From: Chloroflexi bacterium B3_Chlor | GTDB taxonomy: Bacteria; Chloroflexota; Anaerolineae; UBA7937; B3-Chlor | Direction of reading: 5' to 3' | DNA length: 62,756 nucleotides | Assembly (NCBI GenBank): GCA_005223035.1 | Contig: NJBK01000013.1 | Coordinates: 1-62,756, forward strand | In this document: one piece after another, positions 33,553 through 42,560 of the stretch | How the letters are laid out: each line of letters opens with the position of its first letter | Position numbering within the stretch: the first letter of the stretch is position 1 | Notes under the pieces: generated by a model | Told to the model about the DNA's origin: nothing | Database searches by the model: none | Seen by the model: only the letters and a program-made list of their open reading frames with translations | Made by a program: the position numbers and the translations under genes

Positions 33553-35838
33553 TCACTGCTCGAAGTGCTGGGTTTCTGGAATGAGGGCCAAGGACAGTGC
33601 CTCGGAGGTCAAGACGAAGAGTTCTCCCGTCTCCTCATTCACGGAGAGGTCATGCAGATCTTGGAACGCGTCTATGCTGTCCCTGGACGGACGGAACTGG
33701 CGCACAAAGGCTCCTTCTTTGGTCAGCTGTACGATGCGCTCATTAGCAGCGTCGGCCACGTAGATATACTCAGTCTGGGGAGAAGCGAAAATGGCGGTGG
33801 GGTTCTCTAACTCACGATCATCCAGGCCTTGGACAGAGAATGCTTCCTGCAACCCCCCTGAGAACTTGACGATGCTGCCGTCTGCCAGCAGCACATAGAT
33901 GTATCCATCGATGGCCATGTCCACGGCACTGTCCAGCTCCACCCTTGTTTCGGCCAGGAAATAGTCGGTGGGGGAATAATCATAAGTGTTTTCAGTAGGG
34001 GCGTATTTCAGGATGCGATCCTCCCGAGCGTCCAAGACATAGAGATGGCCGTTGTATCCACCGATGAGGCGGGGATCAACCCAGAGCTCGCTGTCAGCCA
34101 CTGAGATCGAAGTGAAGCCTCGCAGGGCATCAAGTTGCAGCAGCGACCCCTCGTTGACCAGGACGAGCAGATTGCTGCTCTCCCGGCCGCCGCCCGCCTC
34201 CATCCAGACAAAGTCCTTCAGTTGCTCCACGGACACCCCACCCAGTCGACTCTCGGGGCCTAGCAGGGTAGCACCCGCGGCTGGCTCTTGGAACCGGCTG
34301 ACTTCATCCAGCAGATACCCATGAAGTTGCTGAGTACCCTCATCCAGAATGTAGACGTCGTCAGCGTGCACCAGCATGCGATAGGGTCGATTCTGTGGTT
34401 CGGCGAAGGGCACCTGCGCTGAGAACTGAAGACGCACTATCTGGTTGACCTCGTCTAGGGCTAGGAGGAGCTCCTCTCGCAGGGCCACCGCATCAGGGTC
34501 CGCAGGCCTCATCTCCAAGGCTTGGTCTACAACTTCTTCTACATTGTGCAGGTGCTCTCTGGCGGCGGCGGAGGTGTCGCCGGGTCGGACCAACTCCATT
34601 TCGGCTCGGGCTTCCTCAAGCAGTTGCGAGAAATAGGTGGTGCGCGAGTGGTTCCGAATCACAAAGCCGATGGCGACCACGGCTACGACGCAGATGATGG
34701 AAAATACTCCAATCAGGGGCAGTCGGGAGCCACCCTTCTCCTGAGATACTCTCTTGACAGGACCGACGTGAGCAACCTCCAGGGGCTGAGGAACAGCCTC
34801 AGGCTCAGGCAACATCCGCTTCGTTAGTGTGCCCAGGCCGTGGAGGGCACGAACAAAGCTGGTCCTCACTACTCGCGCAATAGTACCCAGAATACCAGTG
34901 GAGACTACCCAGGAGAGGAAAGACCGCAGCTTCCGCGGTAATCCTGTGAAGAAGGCCAAGATCGCCGCGCCGACAGCGATGGCCACTCCCTCCACTCCTG
35001 AGGCGATCCGCTTGGTGGGATACCTCTTCTCCTCCGCTGGGCGGAGCCCAGCGAGGGTCTTCTTTGCACGCGAGGCGACGCGTCCACGACGGCGAGGCCG
35101 TGACTCCTTTTGCACAGCCCATTCTCTTTCTGCCGCTTGAAGCTGGATAAGCTGAGCGGAGACGTCTGTACTGGAGGCCAGAGAGCTCAGCGTGTCGGTC
35201 AGCTCCTCCAGTCCTCTCTGGGCAGCCATTGTGACCTCCTGCGTGGTGGCCACCCGTGATAGAGCGCTTGAAGCCAGAAGAATGATGTCCGCCTCTTCTA
35301 TTCGGCAGTGGAACAGTCCTAACTCTCGCAGAAACTTCTCCTCGCCTAGAGGTGGAAACACTGCTTGTTCCTCAAGCAGGCTGGTTGTGAGGTACTGTGT
35401 CACAGGGGGTGGAAAGAGACGCACTCTGTCACTCTGGAGCACGTAGATCAGGGCCTCGCCGGCCAGCCCCAAATAGAGATCGTTCCCACACAAGACGGCA
35501 CAGGATGCTTCACCAAATCTCTGCCACAGGGGCAGAGATTCTAGGTTCCGCTCGTACAGGCAGGTATTGGCGGCTCTGATTGCCTGACGCAGCCCGTTGG
35601 TGATGCCACCAGGGACACGGAAATACTCCTCACTGAGAATCTCAATCAGCTCCCTGTGGATGTCCTCCTTGCCGAGGGCATCACCTGTCACTTGAACCAG
35701 CAGGTATAGGTTTCCTTTGCCAGGTCCACGAGGGATCACGGAGGACCTTTCCACGAGGCCCATGTCGCCTGTGTTCTCCTGCCGGGTCCCAGCAACGATG
35801 CTAAGCTGAGCGACCTCTGTCCTCAATCTGGCAGTCAC
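33553..35838 (-). CDS. Membrane protein with PP2C-like pseudophosphatase and beta-propeller domains
   Basis: A 761-residue protein. Residues 1-230 follow the PP2C pattern (GDMGLVERS, NLYLLVQVTGDALG, AIRAANTCLYE, GEASCAVLCGNDLYLGLAGEALIYVL), but the metal-binding aspartates of DGMGG and GDSR are absent, so it is probably inactive. A basic linker follows, then one membrane helix (about 372-393, LIGVFSIICVVAVVAIGFVI). The outer part has a helical hairpin and an NHL/six-bladed-propeller-like region (EYIYVADAANERIVQLTKEG). The GTG start at 35838 has GGAGGT. A link between cytoplasmic sensing and an external propeller is inferred. Confidence 0.7.
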   Translation of the reverse strand: MTARLRTEVAQLSIVAGTRQENTGDMGLVERSSVIPRGPGKGNLYLLVQVTGDALGKEDIHRELIEILSEEYFRVPGGITNGLRQAIRAANTCLYERNLESLPLWQRFGEASCAVLCGNDLYLGLAGEALIYVLQSDRVRLFPPPVTQYLTTSLLEEQAVFPPLGEEKFLRELGLFHCRIEEADIILLASSALSRVATTQEVTMAAQRGLEELTDTLSSLASSTDVSAQLIQLQAAEREWAVQKESRPRRRGRVASRAKKTLAGLRPAEEKRYPTKRIASGVEGVAIAVGAAILAFFTGLPRKLRSFLSWVVSTGILGTIARVVRTSFVRALHGLGTLTKRMLPEPEAVPQPLEVAHVGPVKRVSQEKGGSRLPLIGVFSIICVVAVVAIGFVIRNHSRTTYFSQLLEEARAEMELVRPGDTSAAAREHLHNVEEVVDQALEMRPADPDAVALREELLLALDEVNQIVRLQFSAQVPFAEPQNRPYRMLVHADDVYILDEGTQQLHGYLLDEVSRFQEPAAGATLLGPESRLGGVSVEQLKDFVWMEAGGGRESSNLLVLVNEGSLLQLDALRGFTSISVADSELWVDPRLIGGYNGHLYVLDAREDRILKYAPTENTYDYSPTDYFLAETRVELDSAVDMAIDGYIYVLLADGSIVKFSGGLQEAFSVQGLDDRELENPTAIFASPQTEYIYVADAANERIVQLTKEGAFVRQFRPSRDSIDAFQDLHDLSVNEETGELFVLTSEALSLALIPETQHFEQ

Positions 35839-35981
35839 AGTTCACCTCCTGCCCTCCGTAGGCAACAACCTTGAACACCACGGTATGGCGTTGCCATGAT
35901 GAGCTGACCTTCCTCAACGGATCATAGGCACTACATGTTGGGGGCGTTGGCTCTGTTATGTACAATATATAGTGTAATCTG

Positions 35982-36010
35982 ATTATAGCACAAGCTTCGG
36001 GCGACGCAAA
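35982..36010 (-). promoter_or_regulatory. Promoter of the pseudophosphatase gene
   Basis: Minus strand: TTTGCG (36010-36005), 17 nt, TATAAT (35987-35982). It gives a leader of about 140 nt, in which I see no gene. The remaining part of the gap up to 36165 shows nothing recognisable. Confidence 0.55.
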
Positions 36011-36165
36011 GGCACCTCGTCTGTGAAGGGATGCGTGGGCTCCCAGGCCATTTTGAGATACGTTCTCAGGCTTCGCAGACAGTCACCGCCACAGCGGGTG
36101 GTCGCCTTCACGGCTTTGGGCAGGTCGCTCGCCCAAGGGAGGCCGGATGGCACAGAGTGATTCGC

Positions 36166-36324
36166 TCAGTCACTGGCGGTAAGCTCGAGTTCGCCGCTCA
36201 GATACATTCCCACAAGCTCGCGGATGATCCTGCTCATAGTGGTTCCCTCTTCGGCAACTTTCTTCTTGAAAGCCGTGTGCGTCTCTCTCGACACCCGGAT
36301 CATGATGTTCTTATCTTTTCTCAT
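36166..36324 (-). CDS. Ribbon-helix-helix (CopG/Arc-like) regulator
   Basis: A 52-residue DNA-binding protein: strand KNIMIRVSRE, helix HTAFKKKVAEEG and helix TTMSRIIRELVGMYLSG, the usual RHH layout. ATG 36324 has GGAGGT five bases upstream; longer in-frame starts lie inside the operator and are rejected. No toxin-like gene is adjacent, so it is a stand-alone regulator rather than a clear antitoxin. It most likely represses itself through the palindrome at 36336. Confidence 0.8.
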   Translation of the reverse strand: MRKDKNIMIRVSRETHTAFKKKVAEEGTTMSRIIRELVGMYLSGELELTASD

Positions 36325-36335
36325 CACCACCTCCA

Positions 36336-36353
36336 TGTATATCTTGCTATACA
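36336..36353. promoter_or_regulatory. Inverted repeat, candidate RHH operator
   Basis: TGTATA, six-base spacer TCTTGC, TATACA: perfect six-base arms. It lies across the predicted transcription start (about 36349) of the RHH gene. Confidence 0.6.
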
Positions 36354-36355
36354 CC

Positions 36356-36384
36356 ATCTTACCGGGCCTTCGGCAGTTTGTCAA
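36356..36384 (-). promoter_or_regulatory. Promoter of the RHH gene
   Basis: Minus strand: TTGACA (36384-36379), 17 nt, TAAGAT (36361-36356). Confidence 0.7.
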
Positions 36385-36680
36385 GTCTGTCGGCCGACGT
36401 GTGATCCCGGTTGCATTATCTGTTGCCCTTCAGTGCTCCGGCAGCTTGTGGGCAGGTTGGGCTCAGGGCGAGCGAGCGTAAGGACGCGGATCCCGAGGCT
36501 AACCATAGTAGGGACGAGGGGCAGGCCTTCTGGGCCGGATTCGTGGCTCATGTTCGACCGCTCGCACGAGCTGTTCAAGTAGGCAAGGAAGAATGGCTGC
36601 GGGCCAGACACCCTGCTAATGGCTGGAGAGGTCTCTAGAGACGCACATCCGTTTCGGGGCCCGCGAAACCTGGCAGCCGC
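36385..36680. other. Gene-free stretch
   Basis: No convincing gene, RNA or repeat was seen on either strand. The open frames that cross it lack family similarity and start signals. Confidence 0.5.
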
Positions 36681-36896
36681 TTGCCTCCACAAGTGGTTGT
36701 GAAGTATATTTATGTGACTGCTCGGGAGCTTGAGGCGGGGACCGACTCCGCTGCGATCCTGGTTGAGCTGGAGTCTGCGTCGGGGGAGGCACGCGCGGAT
36801 GAGCGAGCCGCCGAGTTGCTGGAAGGTGAGGCTGAGGAGATGTCGCCAGACGAGATCATCGCTGCCGAGGCGACCATCTCTGCCTGGATCAAGTAG
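36681..36896 (+). CDS. Possible small acidic protein, unrecognised
   Basis: An open frame of up to 71 residues, starting at TTG 36681 or GTG 36693/36699, with a glutamate/alanine-rich sequence ending in ...ATISAWIK. I do not recognise it. Its codon composition resembles neighbouring genes and it ends 12 nt before the cupin gene, but no Shine-Dalgarno is visible, so it may be spurious. Confidence 0.3.
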   Translation: MPPQVVVKYIYVTARELEAGTDSAAILVELESASGEARADERAAELLEGEAEEMSPDEIIAAEATISAWIK

Positions 36897-36908
36897 ACGA
36901 GGCAGGAA

Positions 36909-37250
36909 ATGACAGTTGAACGGATGTTCTTCAAGGGTGACCAGTCGAAGCATGTGGAGATGGCGTCAGGAGTCGTGCGTCGGACACTTGGCCACGGCGA
37001 GGAGATGCTCCTTGCTGAGTTCACACTATCTGGGGGGGCCGAGGTGCCAAGTCACAGCCATCCCCACGCTCAGGTCGGCTATGTCGTGCGCGGGCGCATG
37101 CAACTGACCATAGGCGACGAGACAGACACCTTTGGGCCGGGGGATAGCTACTACATCATCGGCGGTGCACCTCATGGGGCGGTAGTCTTGGAGGACGCAC
37201 TGGTGGTGGACGTGTTCTGTCCCCCACGGGAAGACTATCTGGAAAGCTAG
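36909..37250 (+). CDS. Cupin-domain protein
   Basis: A 113-residue single-domain cupin. Motif 1 is PSHSHPHAQVGYVVRGRM, with two or three metal-binding histidines, and motif 2 is FGPGDSYYIIGGAPHGAVV with a third histidine. Its function is not predictable from sequence. It is followed after 8 nt by arfB. Confidence 0.87.
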   Translation: MTVERMFFKGDQSKHVEMASGVVRRTLGHGEEMLLAEFTLSGGAEVPSHSHPHAQVGYVVRGRMQLTIGDETDTFGPGDSYYIIGGAPHGAVVLEDALVVDVFCPPREDYLES

Positions 37251-37258
37251 GCCCTGAG

Positions 37259-37705
37259 ATGGCAACTGACGGGGAGAGCGTAGTTCGCATCACGGACAAG
37301 GTCGCCATCCCCCTGTCCGAGTTGACCTTCCGCTTTTCGCGCAGCGGTGGCCCGGGCGGCCAACACGCGAACCGCACCGAGACGCGGGTGGAGTTGGTGT
37401 TTGACCTGGGCCGTTCTCCAAGCTTGAGCGAGGAGCAGCGTGAGCGAGCCCTTCGCAGCATGAGGCCGCACCTCGACCAGAAGGGCGTCGTGCATATGGT
37501 ATCTCAGTCTACTCGCAGCCAGTTGAGGAATCGAGAAGAGGTAGTAGAGCGTTTTCGAGCCCTCATGCGAGAGGCGCTAAGGACTCCCAAGAAGCGGCAT
37601 CCATCCAGGCCCAGTAGAGCCGCGCGTGAGAAACGTCTGGAAGGAAAGAGGCGCCGCAGCGAGATCAAGAAGCAGCGGCGCGCGGCGCTACTCGACAGCG
37701 AATAA
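37259..37705 (+). CDS. arfB: Alternative ribosome-rescue factor, GGQ peptidyl-tRNA hydrolase
   Basis: Releases peptides from ribosomes stalled at mRNA ends. The 148-residue protein has the GGQ loop in SRSGGPGGQHANR near residue 29 and a long basic C-terminal tail (RRRSEIKKQRR) that in ArfB enters the mRNA channel. No codon-recognition domain is present, separating it from RF1/RF2. Confidence 0.9.
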   Translation: MATDGESVVRITDKVAIPLSELTFRFSRSGGPGGQHANRTETRVELVFDLGRSPSLSEEQRERALRSMRPHLDQKGVVHMVSQSTRSQLRNREEVVERFRALMREALRTPKKRHPSRPSRAAREKRLEGKRRRSEIKKQRRAALLDSE

Positions 37706-37725
37706 GCGGGCACAGAGATAGGTAC

Positions 37726-39066
37726 ATGTCCCGTCAGGCGTATGGATCACGGCGTCGAGGAGACCTTTCTGTGAGCAGATTGGTCTCACCACAGCTTGGA
37801 GCGGCGATGCTACTGGTCGTAGCAGTGACCATTGTCGGGCTTGCCGCTGTTCCTGCGAGTGCACCGGTCCCCCTGCAGATGGCGTATCTGGGGGCCGGCG
37901 GCAGCGTGTGGATGACTGATGCGGCTGGCGACGAGAGGGTGCAACTGGCTGAGGCTCAGGGGTTCACGTCGATCGAGTGGGCACCTGATGGCGAGAAACT
38001 GGCTCTGGTTAGAGGAGCACTGTCCGGGGACGAGGGGAAGGAGATACATGTCGTCAGGGCCGATGGCAGCGTCATGGCTGAGGTGGTAGAGGGATACGCT
38101 CCTGTCTGGTCCTCCGATAGCCAGCAAATCCTGTACGTGACGAACTTCTCGCCCAGTGAAGATGGGACTGAACAGGCACTGAAGGTCTTCGACCTTCAGG
38201 ATGGGAGCGACAGTACACTGGTGACACGGCGTTGGGTCAGTGGCTTGTGGCCCATAGAGAGGCTTTGTTGGTCCCCCCAGGACAACATGATCGCCGTCTA
38301 CGTCGCCGGCCTGCAAATGGAGGGCCACTTCGTCATCTTGGACCGCCAGGGGAAGGTCGTGTGGGAGATTCCCGATTTCGTCTATTCACCGGATAGCTTC
38401 GCATGGTCTCCCGACGGCCAACACTTCGTCTATCGAGATAGCGGTGAGCCCTTCATGGGGGGAGAAGAACCGGCTTTGAAGATCGCTCGGGCGGAAACTC
38501 AGGAGATCATCCTTTCTCTATCCCAGGCTGGCTTCTGGCCCCGTTGGTCTCCCGATGGAGAGAAGATCGCGGCCTTCTTGTGGCAGGAAGGAGGGGGCTT
38601 CCGGGTGCTGATCATGGACGCCGAGAGTGGCGAATTGCCGTTCCAGTCAGACCGAGTGTTCGGCGACATCTGGAACAGTCGACCCATCTGGTCTCCTGAT
38701 AGCTCGTCGCTTCTGTTCTGTTCGTCTGAGGAGGGCGAGACGCAGGTGTTCCTTATGGATGCGCATGGAGCGCTGAGTTCCATCGCCAGCGGCCAGCATC
38801 CCGATGCGAGTTGGTCCCCAGATGGCACCCTGATCGCTCTGGCCGTTGGGGAGGAGAGGACCAGGGAGGTTTATGTCGTGAGGGCCGACGGCTCTGATCT
38901 GCACAAAGTGACCGATGGTTGGATGCCCCGCTGGCGGCCCCCAGGTGCATCCCAACTTCCGGCGAGGCAGGTTTGCGGCTTGCCCATTCTTGGCTCATCG
39001 GCGGCTGTCGGTTTGGCTTTCGCTGGGACTATGGCTTTGCGCCGCCGCCTGGGCAATGCGGCTTAG
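37726..39066 (+). CDS. Membrane-anchored PD40/TolB-like beta-propeller protein
   Basis: A 446-residue protein. An N-terminal helix (about 26-45) precedes seven or eight WD40-like repeats of the form WSPDGxxIA (WAPDGEKLA, AWSPDGQHFVY, RWSPDGEKIAAF, IWSPDSSSLLF, SWSPDGTLIAL). A second hydrophobic segment with RRR at the end lies at the C-terminus. The propeller probably faces outward. No partner gene identifies a specific role. Confidence 0.8.
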   Translation: MSRQAYGSRRRGDLSVSRLVSPQLGAAMLLVVAVTIVGLAAVPASAPVPLQMAYLGAGGSVWMTDAAGDERVQLAEAQGFTSIEWAPDGEKLALVRGALSGDEGKEIHVVRADGSVMAEVVEGYAPVWSSDSQQILYVTNFSPSEDGTEQALKVFDLQDGSDSTLVTRRWVSGLWPIERLCWSPQDNMIAVYVAGLQMEGHFVILDRQGKVVWEIPDFVYSPDSFAWSPDGQHFVYRDSGEPFMGGEEPALKIARAETQEIILSLSQAGFWPRWSPDGEKIAAFLWQEGGGFRVLIMDAESGELPFQSDRVFGDIWNSRPIWSPDSSSLLFCSSEEGETQVFLMDAHGALSSIASGQHPDASWSPDGTLIALAVGEERTREVYVVRADGSDLHKVTDGWMPRWRPPGASQLPARQVCGLPILGSSAAVGLAFAGTMALRRRLGNAA

Positions 39067-39190
39067 GAACGAGGGCCAGTGCACTCGAGCACAGCGGCCT
39101 ATTTGGATACCTCTATATGCGGGCACGAGCGTCGGGATTCGCTCCAGGGCATGATGCCCGGCTTCACATTGAGGGAGGTGGGCAGCTGAG

Positions 39191-39499
39191 ATGGAGGCTG
39201 TAGGTCTCAACCGGAAGATGATGGAGGTGCGGGAGATGGCCGATGCCAAAGGGTTCTCGGCCAGGGAGGAGCGTGTCTGGGAAATGCTGGCTCTCATACA
39301 CACCGAGGTCTCGGAGGCTACGGATGCCTACAAGAAGGGCGCGGTCCTGGAGAAGGTAGGGGAAGAACTGATAGACGCCATCATCCGTATTCTTCATCTC
39401 CTATCGGCGTTGGGCGTGGATGCCGAGGAGCTCTATCAGAAGAAGATGGCAAAGAATCGGGCGCGCCCCTACCGTTACGGCACGGTGCGAGGGGGATAG
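39191..39499 (+). CDS. MazG-like nucleotide pyrophosphohydrolase
   Basis: A 102-residue all-helical protein with the MazG-type metal-binding pattern: ALIHTEVSEATDAY and EKVGEELIDAIIRILHL. It probably hydrolyses abnormal nucleoside triphosphates. Its stop overlaps the recO start by one base, so it is translated together with recO, a repair gene. Confidence 0.82.
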   Translation: MEAVGLNRKMMEVREMADAKGFSAREERVWEMLALIHTEVSEATDAYKKGAVLEKVGEELIDAIIRILHLLSALGVDAEELYQKKMAKNRARPYRYGTVRGG

Positions 39500-40302
39500 T
39501 GGGCTCAGGGAACAGGGAACGGCTGTACCGCACAGAGGCCATCATACTGCGCAGGCGGGATTTCGGGGAGGCGGACAAGCTGCTGACCCTCTATGCACCT
39601 GGATTAGGGAAGACGCGCGTCTTGGCGAAAGGGGTTCGCAAGCCCAAGAGCCGCAAGAGCGGTCATGTTGAGCTATTCACGCATAGCAACCTCCTCATTG
39701 CCAAGGGGAGGAGTCTGGATATCGTCACCCAGGCCGAGACCATACATTCCTTCCTGCCCATCAGGAGCGAGCTCCTGCGAATCAGTTATGCCTACTATGC
39801 TGCTGAACTGCTGGACAGATTCACCGAAGAAGGGGAGGAGAACAGGCCCCTTTTCGACCTTCTCCTAGACACTCTGTTCAGGTTAGGCGATTCTGAGGAT
39901 CCGGATCTCGTTCTTCGCTACTTCGAGCTGCGGCTGCTTGGTTACGTAGGCTACCGGCCTCAGTTGTTCCAGTGCGTGCGTTGTGCCCGGGCCATCGAAA
40001 TGGCGACCGGCTTCTTCAGCCCGAAAGATGGGGGACTGCTTTGTCTGGGCTGTGGGGAGGGTGAGCGTGGCTGCCAGGAGACTTCCCCTCGCGCGCTGGC
40101 AACACTGCGCTGCGTGCAAGTCAGAGATTATGCCTATTGCCGACGACTGAAAGTCGATCGGCCGACGCACGAGGAGTTGGAGAATCTGATGCGCCGGTAT
40201 ATTACCTATCTGCTGGAGGGAAGGCTGAAATCCGTTGGTTTCATAGACGCTCTGAGAAGAGAGGACGGCGGAGTGACAACTGCGGTCCTCACAAGGAGAT
40301 AG
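39499..40302 (+). CDS. recO: DNA repair protein RecO
   Basis: Loads RecA with RecF/RecR. The 267-residue product starts RLYRTEAIILRRRDFGEADKLLTLY (OB fold), then GHVELFTHSNLLIAKGRSLDIVTQAE, and has a zinc-binding CVRC...CLGC set in the C-terminal half. GTG start at 39499 overlaps the preceding stop. Confidence 0.92.
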   Translation: MGSGNRERLYRTEAIILRRRDFGEADKLLTLYAPGLGKTRVLAKGVRKPKSRKSGHVELFTHSNLLIAKGRSLDIVTQAETIHSFLPIRSELLRISYAYYAAELLDRFTEEGEENRPLFDLLLDTLFRLGDSEDPDLVLRYFELRLLGYVGYRPQLFQCVRCARAIEMATGFFSPKDGGLLCLGCGEGERGCQETSPRALATLRCVQVRDYAYCRRLKVDRPTHEELENLMRRYITYLLEGRLKSVGFIDALRREDGGVTTAVLTRR

Positions 40303-40366
40303 ATTCCCGGCATTGAGGCTCTGACCATAAGCCGTCATGCCGACAAATTTCAAGGATTCAGTGAAC

Positions 40367-41701
40367 ATGGAGCCAGAGCGAATCGACGAAGAGCAGAAGA
40401 CGGTGGATATGGAGGCCATTGTCTCACTGTGCAAGCGACGGGGTTTTATCTTTCAGAGCAGCGAGATCTACGGTGGTGTAGGTGGGTCCTGGGACTACGG
40501 TCCCTTTGGTGTGGAACTGAAACGGAACATCAAGAAGGTCTGGTGGCGGGACATGGTTCAGCAGAGGGACGACATAGTTGGTCTCGATGCCGGCATTCTC
40601 ATGCACCCTCGGGTATGGGAAGCTAGCGGTCACGTAGAGGGTTTCACCGATCCACTGGTCGACTGCCGGAGTTGCAAGAAGCGCTTTCGAGCTGATCATG
40701 TGGAGGACGGGAGGTGTCCAGAGTGTGGCGGTGAGCTGACCGAACCACGCATGTTCAACCTGATGCTGAAGACCTTTCTGGGACCTGTCGAGGACGATGC
40801 TTCGACAACTTATCTGCGACCGGAGACCGCCCAGGGCATGTTCGTCAACTTCGCCAACGTCTTGGATGTTTCCCGCAAGAAGCTGCCCTTTGGCATCGCT
40901 CAGATAGGGAAGGCTTTCCGCAATGAGATTACGCCTCGCAACTTCACCTTCCGTACCCGCGAGTTCGAGCAGATGGAGATAGAGTACTTTGTCAAGCCGG
41001 GCACTGACGAGGAGTGGCACGAGCGATGGGTGACCGAGCGTTTCGAGTGGTACGTTCGCTACGGGATGCGGAGAGAGTTCCTTCGCTTGCGACAGCACGA
41101 GGGCGACGAGCTGTCACATTACGCTAAGGCTACTTATGATGTAGAGTATCTATTCCCATTTGGCTGGGCGGAACTGGAGGGTATCTCGAACCGCACGGAT
41201 TTCGACCTCCGTCAACACGCTCTCTTCAGCGGTAGGGAGATTAGCTACTTCGATGAGGATACCGGGACGCATGTGGTGCCCTACATCATAGAACCCTCTG
41301 GTGGGGTGGATCGGGCAGCGCTGGCGTTCCTTGTGGATGCTTATCACCAGGAGAAGGTAAGAAAGAGAAAGCGCGTCGTGTTGCGCTTTCATCCCGAACT
41401 GGCTCCCATCAAAGTGGCGGTCTTTCCTCTCTTGCGCAATCGGCCAGAGTTGGTGGCTCTGGCAAAGGACATCGCCGCCGAGCTGAGACCGCACCTGATG
41501 ACTATGTATGATGACACAGCTAGTATCGGAAGGCTATACCGACGGCAGGATGAGATTGGCACCCCTTTCTGCATCACCGTTGATGTTGAGACTCTGGAGG
41601 ACAATGCTGTCACAATCCGCGAGCGGGACAGCATGGAGCAAATGCGCGTTCCCATTCCGGAGGTCAGGCGCACACTGGTGAAGAAGCTGGGTAGGGCCTG
41701 A
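40367..41701 (+). CDS. glyS: Glycyl-tRNA synthetase, homodimeric type
   Basis: Charges tRNA-Gly. It is the alpha2 single-chain form: SLCKRRGFIFQSSEIYGG, GSWDYGPFGVELK, LRPETAQGMFVNF, FRNEITPRNFTFRTREFEQMEIEYF and the anticodon domain near the end (PIKVAVFPL). I prefer ATG 40367, which has AAGGA about 11 nt upstream; ATG 40337 in the same frame would add ten residues. It lies between recO and a PHP gene. Confidence 0.93.
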   Translation: MEPERIDEEQKTVDMEAIVSLCKRRGFIFQSSEIYGGVGGSWDYGPFGVELKRNIKKVWWRDMVQQRDDIVGLDAGILMHPRVWEASGHVEGFTDPLVDCRSCKKRFRADHVEDGRCPECGGELTEPRMFNLMLKTFLGPVEDDASTTYLRPETAQGMFVNFANVLDVSRKKLPFGIAQIGKAFRNEITPRNFTFRTREFEQMEIEYFVKPGTDEEWHERWVTERFEWYVRYGMRREFLRLRQHEGDELSHYAKATYDVEYLFPFGWAELEGISNRTDFDLRQHALFSGREISYFDEDTGTHVVPYIIEPSGGVDRAALAFLVDAYHQEKVRKRKRVVLRFHPELAPIKVAVFPLLRNRPELVALAKDIAAELRPHLMTMYDDTASIGRLYRRQDEIGTPFCITVDVETLEDNAVTIRERDSMEQMRVPIPEVRRTLVKKLGRA

Positions 41702-41702
41702 C

Positions 41703-42560
41703 GTGGGCAACGTGGACCTTCACATACATACCGTAGCGTCCGATGGCGCTCTTACGCCTCTTCAGGTGGTGGAAGAGGCGGGAGCCAAAGGGTTGATTGC
41801 CATAGCGATCACTGATCACGACACTACGGCGGGCATAGATGAGGCACTTCGTGCTGCGGAAGGCACTGCGCTGGAGGTCATACCAGGGATAGAGCTCAGC
41901 GCAGACCAGGGTTCAGAAGAGATCCACATCTTGGGATACTACGTCGACCACCATGACGCAGCCCTGCAGAAGAAGCTGGATGTACTGCGTCGGGCTCGCC
42001 GTAAGCGTGCTCGGAGAATGGTGGAGAAATTGGCCGCGCTCGGTGTGCCCGTGCGCTGGGAGCGCGTGTTAGAAATCACAGCAGAGAGCTCTGCCTTTGG
42101 TCGTCCCCACATCGCCCAAGCCCTGAAAGAGAGAGGGTATGTGATCAGCGCAAATGAGGCGTTTGACCGGTACATTGGCCTGGAAGGACCAGCGTACGTC
42201 TCCCGATATAAGCTCACCCCGGTGGAGGCCCTGGAGATGATCACTGCTGCCCAGGGCCTGCCTGTGCTCGCACACTCTCGTGGCCAGGAGTACAGATTGC
42301 GGGAGTTGGCAGCGGCAGGTCTGGTGGGTCTGGAGGCCTACTACCCTAGCTACTCGATGAAAGAGAGCGAGGCCTTGGCTAGGTTAGCAGAAAAGCACAA
42401 CCTCATTCCCACAGGGGGAACTGATTTCCATGGTTACGCAGGAGGCGTGACAACGGCCCTGGGCGAGGTGGGGGTCCCCCCTGAATCGCTGGAGCGTCTA
42501 CGCACCCTGGCCAAGAGCCGTACTGGAGACGTGGGCACGCGGGGTCGAAGCCGCGGCTAG
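41703..42560 (+). CDS. PHP-domain phosphoesterase
   Basis: A 285-residue metal-dependent phosphoesterase of the YciV/RNase AM (3',5'-nucleoside bisphosphate phosphatase) type. Motifs: DLHIHTVASDG, ITDHDT, PGIELSAD, HILGYYVD, FGRPHIAQAL, and GTDFHG. GTG start one base after the glyS stop. The last four bases overlap the convergent PSP1 gene. Confidence 0.87.
   Translation: MGNVDLHIHTVASDGALTPLQVVEEAGAKGLIAIAITDHDTTAGIDEALRAAEGTALEVIPGIELSADQGSEEIHILGYYVDHHDAALQKKLDVLRRARRKRARRMVEKLAALGVPVRWERVLEITAESSAFGRPHIAQALKERGYVISANEAFDRYIGLEGPAYVSRYKLTPVEALEMITAAQGLPVLAHSRGQEYRLRELAAAGLVGLEAYYPSYSMKESEALARLAEKHNLIPTGGTDFHGYAGGVTTALGEVGVPPESLERLRTLAKSRTGDVGTRGRSRG

Noticed and set aside
36031-36582. Open frame of about 180 codons on the plus strand
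   Set aside because: It lies antisense to the RHH gene and its promoter, with no family features or Shine-Dalgarno.
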